From the NCBI GenBank assembly GCA_016718035.1, contig JADKEK010000007.1:1-23367 (forward strand): a stretch of DNA of 23,367 nt. The letters run 5' to 3'. Origin of the DNA: Bacteroidota bacterium. GTDB taxonomy: Bacteria > Bacteroidota > Bacteroidia > Chitinophagales > BACL12. Below, one piece after another: positions 18,768 to 23,367 of the stretch; the stretch's first letter is position 1; every line of letters begins with the position of its first letter. A model generated the notes under the pieces. That model did not search any database and was not told where the DNA came from. It saw nothing but the letters and a program-made list of their open reading frames with translations. The translations under genes and the position numbers were made by a program.

Positions 18768-18775
18768 TAACTTTG
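18768..18775 (+). promoter_or_regulatory. -7 box of the DUF4920 lipoprotein gene
   Basis: TAACTTTG matches TAnnTTTG and ends 15 nt before the ATG at 18791. The in-frame TTG at 18773-18775 belongs to this box and is not taken as the start. No clear TTG -33 element is seen. Confidence 0.5.
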
Positions 18776-18790
18776 TATAAAATTTCGACA

Positions 18791-19339
18791 ATGAAAAAAC
18801 TAGTTTATAGCCTCCTGATTATTTCAGGAACCATCATGATGGTATCATGCGGTGGTAAAGACAAAAAAGACGATAACGCTGACGATATGGAAGATTTAAC
18901 CATGAACGAAGGCTCAGTGTTCCAGTTTGCCAGCTATACCCCGGCAGACAGTGCTAGAACTTTTGGTAAAAAGATTACTGCCGACGGTGCTAACAATGTT
19001 TACAATGTTGCTGCTGATAAAGCAAAGGCAAATGGTTTTACTGGTAAAGTATCAGGTAAAGTTACCAGCGTATGCCAGGCTAAAGGATGTTGGATGACAT
19101 TAGATGCAGGCAACGGCGAAACTATGATGGTTACATTTAAAGATTACGGCTTTTTTGTGCCTAAAGATATTACAGGTGCAACTGTAGTAATTGATGGTAA
19201 AGCTGAAATCAGAGAAGTATCTGTTGATGAGCAACGTCATATGGCAGCTGATGCAGGCAAGAGCCAGAAAGAGATTGATGCCATTACAACACCTAAGCAG
19301 GAGTTGCGTTTTGTGGCTGACGGTGTGCTGATTAAATAA
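18791..19339 (+). CDS. DUF4920 domain lipoprotein
   Basis: The 182-residue frame is intact. MKKLVYSLLIISGTIMMVSC is a lipoprotein signal peptide (Cys20), followed by the acidic linker GGKDKKDDNADDMEDLTM. The DUF4920 domain begins about residue 55: RTFGKKITADGAN, GKVSGKVTSVCQAKGCWMTL, MMVTFKDYGFFVPKDITG, VVIDGKAEIREVSVDEQRHM, and AGKSQKEIDAITTPKQELRF ending in ADGVLIK. The CQAKGCWM pair of cysteines and the FKDYGFFVPKD block are hallmarks of the family. The domain has an OB-fold-like strand pattern and no known activity; the two cysteines could bind a metal or take part in redox. It has its own -7 box and so may be transcribed apart from the small lipoprotein before it. Confidence 0.93.
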   Translation: MKKLVYSLLIISGTIMMVSCGGKDKKDDNADDMEDLTMNEGSVFQFASYTPADSARTFGKKITADGANNVYNVAADKAKANGFTGKVSGKVTSVCQAKGCWMTLDAGNGETMMVTFKDYGFFVPKDITGATVVIDGKAEIREVSVDEQRHMAADAGKSQKEIDAITTPKQELRFVADGVLIK

Positions 19340-19377
19340 ATAATTTCCACAATATTTTTATTTACGGCAGAAGGTTG

Positions 19378-19385
19378 TATCTTTG
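19378..19385 (+). promoter_or_regulatory. -7 box of the tRNA-Lys promoter
   Basis: TATCTTTG is a full match and lies 63 nt before the tRNA, downstream of the DUF4920 stop. The -33 region is T-rich without a clean TTG. Confidence 0.5.
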
Positions 19386-19448
19386 CGACACTTTTGAAAA
19401 AAGGGTGCAAAATATTGCCTCTTCTTTAAACAAAACAAGAGTGATTCC

Positions 19449-19521
19449 GATTCCGTAGCTCAGTTGGTAGAGCATAACACTTTTAATGTTGGGGTCCTGG
19501 GTTCGAGTCCCAGCGGGATCA
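19449..19521 (+). tRNA. tRNA-Lys (anticodon TTT)
   Basis: The 73-nt gene folds into a full cloverleaf. The acceptor GATTCCG pairs with CGGGATC (one G-T pair), with discriminator A at 19521. The D arm is GCTC-AGTTGGTAGA-GC, the anticodon loop CTTTTAA carries TTT, and the T arm is CTGGG-TTCGAGT-CCCAG. CCA is not encoded. The base before the gene and the acceptor strand are copied in the leader: GATTCCG occurs at 19443-19449 and again at 19449-19455. A terminator follows 14 nt after the end. Confidence 0.96.
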
Positions 19522-19535
19522 CGCTAAACAAGCAT

Positions 19536-19571
19536 AAACCCTTGTAAATCAATGATTTACGAGGGTTTTTT
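19536..19571 (+). terminator. Strong intrinsic terminator after tRNA-Lys
   Basis: A stem of about 15 bp (19536-19550 with 19554-19568, one T-G wobble) has a 3-nt loop and runs into T residues to 19571. It ends the tRNA transcript and insulates the protease gene. Confidence 0.9.
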
Positions 19572-19578
19572 AGTTTTG

Positions 19579-19597
19579 GGGTAAACATTGGGTAAAC
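19579..19597 (+). repeat. Two GGGTAAAC direct repeats just downstream of tRNA-Lys
   Basis: GGGTAAAC occurs at 19579-19586 and 19590-19597, an 11-bp step of about one helical turn. Short direct repeats of this size beside a tRNA gene can be arm-type binding sites of a tyrosine integrase. No integrase gene is in the window, so this is only a suggestion. Confidence 0.4.
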
Positions 19598-19631
19598 AAA
19601 TAAAAATTATACAACGATGGTCTTTTAATAT

Positions 19632-19666
19632 TTGTAGTAGATAAAGTCTTATTTAATATATCTTTA
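19632..19666 (+). promoter_or_regulatory. Possible promoter of the M43 protease gene
   Basis: TTG at 19632-19634 is spaced 24 nt from TATCTTTA at 19659-19666, one base from the -7 consensus. The ATG at 19687 is 20 nt further on. The spacing is slightly long. Confidence 0.3.
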
Positions 19667-19686
19667 TTACTGAAAACTTACACATT

Positions 19687-22600
19687 ATGAAAAAAATTAT
19701 TCTATTTTATTTTTTATTAATTTCTTTTATTGCATCTGCCCAGATTGAAGAATGCGGTTTTGATTATCTTGCCAAACAATTGTTTGAAACCGATTCAAGC
19801 ATTAGGAAAATTATGTTAAATAAAAATTTGTATACTAATAATACTCCTATAAATCAATTTACTGAAGAAGATGGAGAGCCAGAAATAGTTTATACAATTC
19901 CAGTTGTTGTGCATATTATAAATTTAGGCGAAGCAATTGGAGTTGGAACAAATATTTCCGATTCGCATGTTTATAGTGCAATTGAGGGAATAAATCAAAG
20001 ATTCAGTAACATAATTGGTGCTGGCTTGGATATTGGGATTCAGTTTTGTCTTGCTCAAAGAGATCCTAATGGAGATCAAACAAATGGTATAGATCGTGAG
20101 GATGGAAGTGGAATAGTTGGATATGGTGAATATGGAGTAAATTATTTTACTGGTGATGGTTGTGATGGTGGTGTTCTACATACTACTATATCAAATTTGT
20201 ATCGTTGGCCGGTGGATGATTATTATAATATTTATATACTAAACACATTTGATTGTGGTACTGGGCCAGCTGCTTTTGCATATTCGCCATTTTGGTTTGC
20301 AGATATTGGAAATATTTATGACGGGTCCTATTTTGAATATAATCATTTTTCAGAAATTTCAACCACACCCACACATGAGCTAGGTCACGGTTTTAATCTA
20401 TACCACACTTTTAGTGGAGATGGCGGGGGACTATATTGCCCGGTTGATACAAATTGTTTAATTGATGGCGATCAGGTTTTGCGATACACCACCACATAAA
20501 AGTTCCGATTGTGGTGTAACAAATCCTTGCTCGCTGGTAGAACCATTTTCCAATAGTAAAAATAATTATGTGAGCTATTGTGTGACTAGAAATTTATTTA
20601 CACAAGGACAAAAAATTAGAATGAGAGAAATTATGGATCACAAGGCCCGTAAAGATCTTATTGACAATCCTTGGGTTTGCGATCCTACTACATCAATTGA
20701 TATAAGCTTAATTAAAAGCAATTGTGTTTCAATTTCCGATGGGTTGAATAATTTGGAAATTTCACTTAAAAATTTGTGTGATTCAATAATCACCTATGCA
20801 GAAATCGTCATTTCAATAGATAGCGTTTATTATGGCTTATATATATGGACAGGGTATTATTTCCCGATTCAACTGTTGAAATTTCTTACGCAATTGATGT
20901 TCCAATTGGAAGTCATTCAGTAAAAGTTATTTGCCAAAATCCTAATGAAATTAATCAATATGATAAAGATCCTACAAATGACTCACAAATGTATCAGCTA
21001 ATCCAAAATACAATAGAAGGATGTGAAGATTTTTCAGGTGATTATTTGTCCGATGGTTGGACCTTATTTCAATCGTACCCATACGTTGACTTTATGACAA
21101 CCTCATACCCGTGCAGCCCTGATGTATTGCAGACGTATGTTCCAACATGTCTTTTTGGGTTTTATGACTCAACTGCGATTAATACCTTAGAAACAACATA
21201 CAACTTTTCCGATGCTACTAATTATGCAGATATCATTTTGAGTTTCGACAGGGCAAATAAAAATGATAACAATGTTAGCAAAACAACGAAATTATTTGTG
21301 ACAGGAACCAATTGCAATTCAGGGATTGATACACTATTATATTTAGAAGGTGCTACTTTGGCATCAACCCCTGGTAATATACCTATTTGTAATTCTTGGA
21401 ATCCTGTTTTTTGTTCAGATTGGGACACCAGCAATTTAAGTCTGTGTCAATATATGGGAAGTATAGTAACTATTGAATTTGAAATTTTATCACAATATTA
21501 TTCAGGAAATGTTTATCTAGACAACATATGCATAGATTTTATCGAAAAACCAAATTCAGAAGAATTAATAGAGTCGTGTGATGACACGGTCTTTTTAAGC
21601 GCGAATGTAATTTCAAATGGATACTGGTCAATTATTTACGGTTTTGGCGGTCACATTTTTAACGCTTCAAACCCAAATTCAAAATTCTCAGGGGTTCATG
21701 GAAATACTTATATAATAACGTGGAATTATTTGAACGGTTGTGGAATCTTATATTCAGATACAACAACAATCAACCTTCTAGGTACACTTAATCCTATAGT
21801 TGAATATGATGAGTCGCTTTGTATTGGAGATACATTAAGTTTATTTACGATGGATGATCCATCTTTGAATTTTAATTGGTCTGGTCCAAATGGCTTTATT
21901 TCAAATATAAATAATCCAAGTATATCCAATGTTTCTGAATTAAATAGTGGTGTATATTCTTTGTTCACCTTTAATGATAATGGTTGCATTAGCGATACAA
22001 TAAATGTAGAAATAAATGTTTTCCAATTCCTGGATTACCCGAAATAATTGGAACTGATTCCATTTGTGAAGGGGAAACAATATTACTAACTTCCGGATTT
22101 GATCCCGATTATTCCTATTATTGGTCTGGCCCAACAGGCACTTTTATTACGGATGAATTATTGGATATTACACCTACTACACTTGCTGATGGAGGTATCT
22201 ATTCTTTGTATGTTGAAGAGAATGGATGCATTAGTGAAATAAACAATTTTGTTGTTTCAGTTAATGAAAAACCATCAGCAGATTTATATCTGTTAGGCAT
22301 TACAGAATTTTGCATTGGAGACTCTCTTTTTATTGAGGTGATCGAGGATAATTTATTATATAATTGGTCAACAGGAGGTACAGCGCAAGACTTAGTAATT
22401 TTTAATTCAGGAGAATATTTTGTAACAGTTGAGGATAGCTTAGGATGTGTAAATGTCTCTGACCCGGTTAATGTTATTGTCCATAATTTACCTATCGTTA
22501 ATTTTAATATACTTGATACAATCATGTGTATTAATGATGACCCTTTACCTTTGATTTATGGCTCTCCTGTTGGTGGTAATTATTCAGGTGATAGTGTAAT

Positions 22601-23235
22601 TGATAATATCTTTTATCCGGATCTTGCAGGTATTGGAGATCATTTCATTTATTATACTTACACCGACATTAATGGATGTTCAAATACTGCTGTGGATTCT
22701 TTGAAAGTTTCAGACTTACCAATAGTTACTTTTGATTTAACTTATGATTCGATATGCCTTAATGCGGGTCCAATTTTTATTGACTTCGGTTTACCTACTG
22801 GTGGTGATTATTCTGGAATTGGAGTTTCCGGTAATTATTTCGATCCAGTAATTGCGGGTTTTGGGGACCAGATTATATATTACGATTTCATAGATATAAA
22901 CGGATGTTATAATACTGACTCATTTAATATTATAGTTTATGATTGTCCGACTATAAGCATTTCTGAAAGTAATTCATCAAATGAGGAATTAAGCATTCAA
23001 CCAAATCCAAACACCGGCGAGTTTACTTTATTATTATCTTCATTATGCAACGGCGATGTTGAAATTAGTTTATTTAATTCAATAGGCAAGCTAGTGATGA
23101 CTGATCAAGGAGAACTTATGGATAATAAGTTTACAAAAAATATAATTTCAAAATCTTGCCGCTGGTAATTATTTGGTTAAAGCTATTTGTGATAATAATA
23201 CTTACATTAGTAAAATAGTGATACAATTAAATTAA
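19687..23235 (+). CDS. Large secreted M43-type (pappalysin-like) metalloprotease with Ig/PKD-like repeats and type IX sorting tail, frameshifted
   Basis: IILFYFLLISFIASA is the signal peptide core. The catalytic domain holds PVVVHIINLGE, INQRFSN, IQFCLAQRDPNG, NIYILN and the zinc site HELGHGFNLYHTF with His230, Glu231, His234 and His240, then CDTPPHKSSDCG and the segment NNYVSYCVTRNLFTQGQKIR. A 300-residue part with GCEDFSGDYLSDGW and YLDNICIDFIE looks like a jelly-roll. From about 21790, repeated Cys-containing domains follow (SLCIGDTLSL, SICEGETILL, EFCIGDSLFI, then two 76-residue copies). The end, LSIQPNPNTGEFTLLL with GNYLVKA and ISKIVIQLN, is a type IX sorting domain. Shifts lie near 20475, 20865, 22025 and 23150. 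The corrected length is about 1183 residues. The protein should be exported across the outer membrane. Its base composition is AT-richer than its left neighbours. Confidence 0.88.
22494..22949 (+). repeat. Two tandem 76-residue domains in the M43 protease
   Basis: Residues coded at 22494-22721 and 22722-22949 align without gaps. By hand, 34 of 76 positions are identical, including GG-x-YSG, AG-x-GD, IYY and DINGC. Each copy starts with IV-x-F and ends with P. They are surface-protein adhesion or spacer modules of a PKD/Ig-like type. Confidence 0.8.
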
Positions 23236-23367
23236 TTAAACTCAAAAAAGGTTATTCGAAGGGCCACCGTTGATAAAAACAGGAGTCAGAATAGAAGCAA
23301 TATATAAAAGGATTATTATTCCATGATATTATAATAATTTGAATTTAACAATAAACAAATTTTATAC

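Noticed and set aside
18773..18790. TTG at 18773 as the start of the DUF4920 protein
   Set aside because: It lies in the TAACTTTG box and would add residues before a complete lipoprotein signal peptide starting at ATG 18791.
19340..19686. Integrase or phage gene beside tRNA-Lys
   Set aside because: Apart from promoters, the tRNA, its terminator and the short repeats, no coding frame is present here.
22199..22525. Minus-strand open frame of 108 codons
   Set aside because: It is antisense to the repeat region of the M43 protease and has no recognisable domain.

Overview
The window looks like part of the chromosome of an uncultured Bacteroidota, probably of the Chitinophagales/Sphingobacteriales/Saprospirales type. 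The evidence is a carboxy-terminal type IX secretion sorting domain, lipoproteins and paired outer-membrane barrels typical of the phylum (DUF4920, DUF5723), a delta-60 repeat protein, AT-rich DNA, and repeated matches to the Bacteroidota promoter -7 box TAnnTTTG. No rRNA, CRISPR array, transposase or plasmid gene was seen.

Almost every gene left of position 19,000 is cut by one or more frameshifts, mostly one-base changes in homopolymers, and they are densest in the first 5 kb. The protein families continue across each break at the expected length. I therefore read them as consensus errors, not as a run of pseudogenes, and give each gene its full frameshift-corrected span.

Layout. 1-294: tail of an unknown gene. 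376-6176: metabolic genes, namely fabD, a convergent PLP trans-sulfuration-type enzyme (minus), a type II NADH dehydrogenase, a small outer-membrane protein (minus), a short-chain dehydrogenase and a DnaQ/PolB-type 3'-5' exonuclease. 6238-6669: an Hsp20 chaperone (minus), separated from the exonuclease by a bidirectional terminator. 6866-11220: exported proteins, namely a delta-60 repeat protein, a DUF2809 membrane protein, and a translationally coupled pair of a two-lobed aspartyl protease and a protein with four AMPK/glycogen-binding-like domains. 11248-13769: a methyltransferase and a double-ATPase peptide-type ABC protein. 13799-17196: a large lipoprotein followed 6 nt later by a DUF5723 outer-membrane protein. 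17288-18693: a geranylgeranyl-reductase-family flavoprotein followed 6 nt later by a 45-residue lipoprotein. 18791-19339: a DUF4920 lipoprotein whose amino terminus resembles that small protein. 19449-19521: tRNA-Lys(TTT) with a strong terminator. 19687-23235: a very large, AT-richer secreted M43-type metalloprotease with Ig/PKD-like repeats and a type IX sorting tail. 23236-23367: AT-rich DNA in which I see nothing.

The most interesting points are the M43 protease with two changed metzincin hallmark residues, the possible island boundary at tRNA-Lys, the coupled protease/carbohydrate-binding pair, the miniature lipoprotein next to its larger look-alike, and the repeated placement of a -7 box only 4-6 nt before the start codon.
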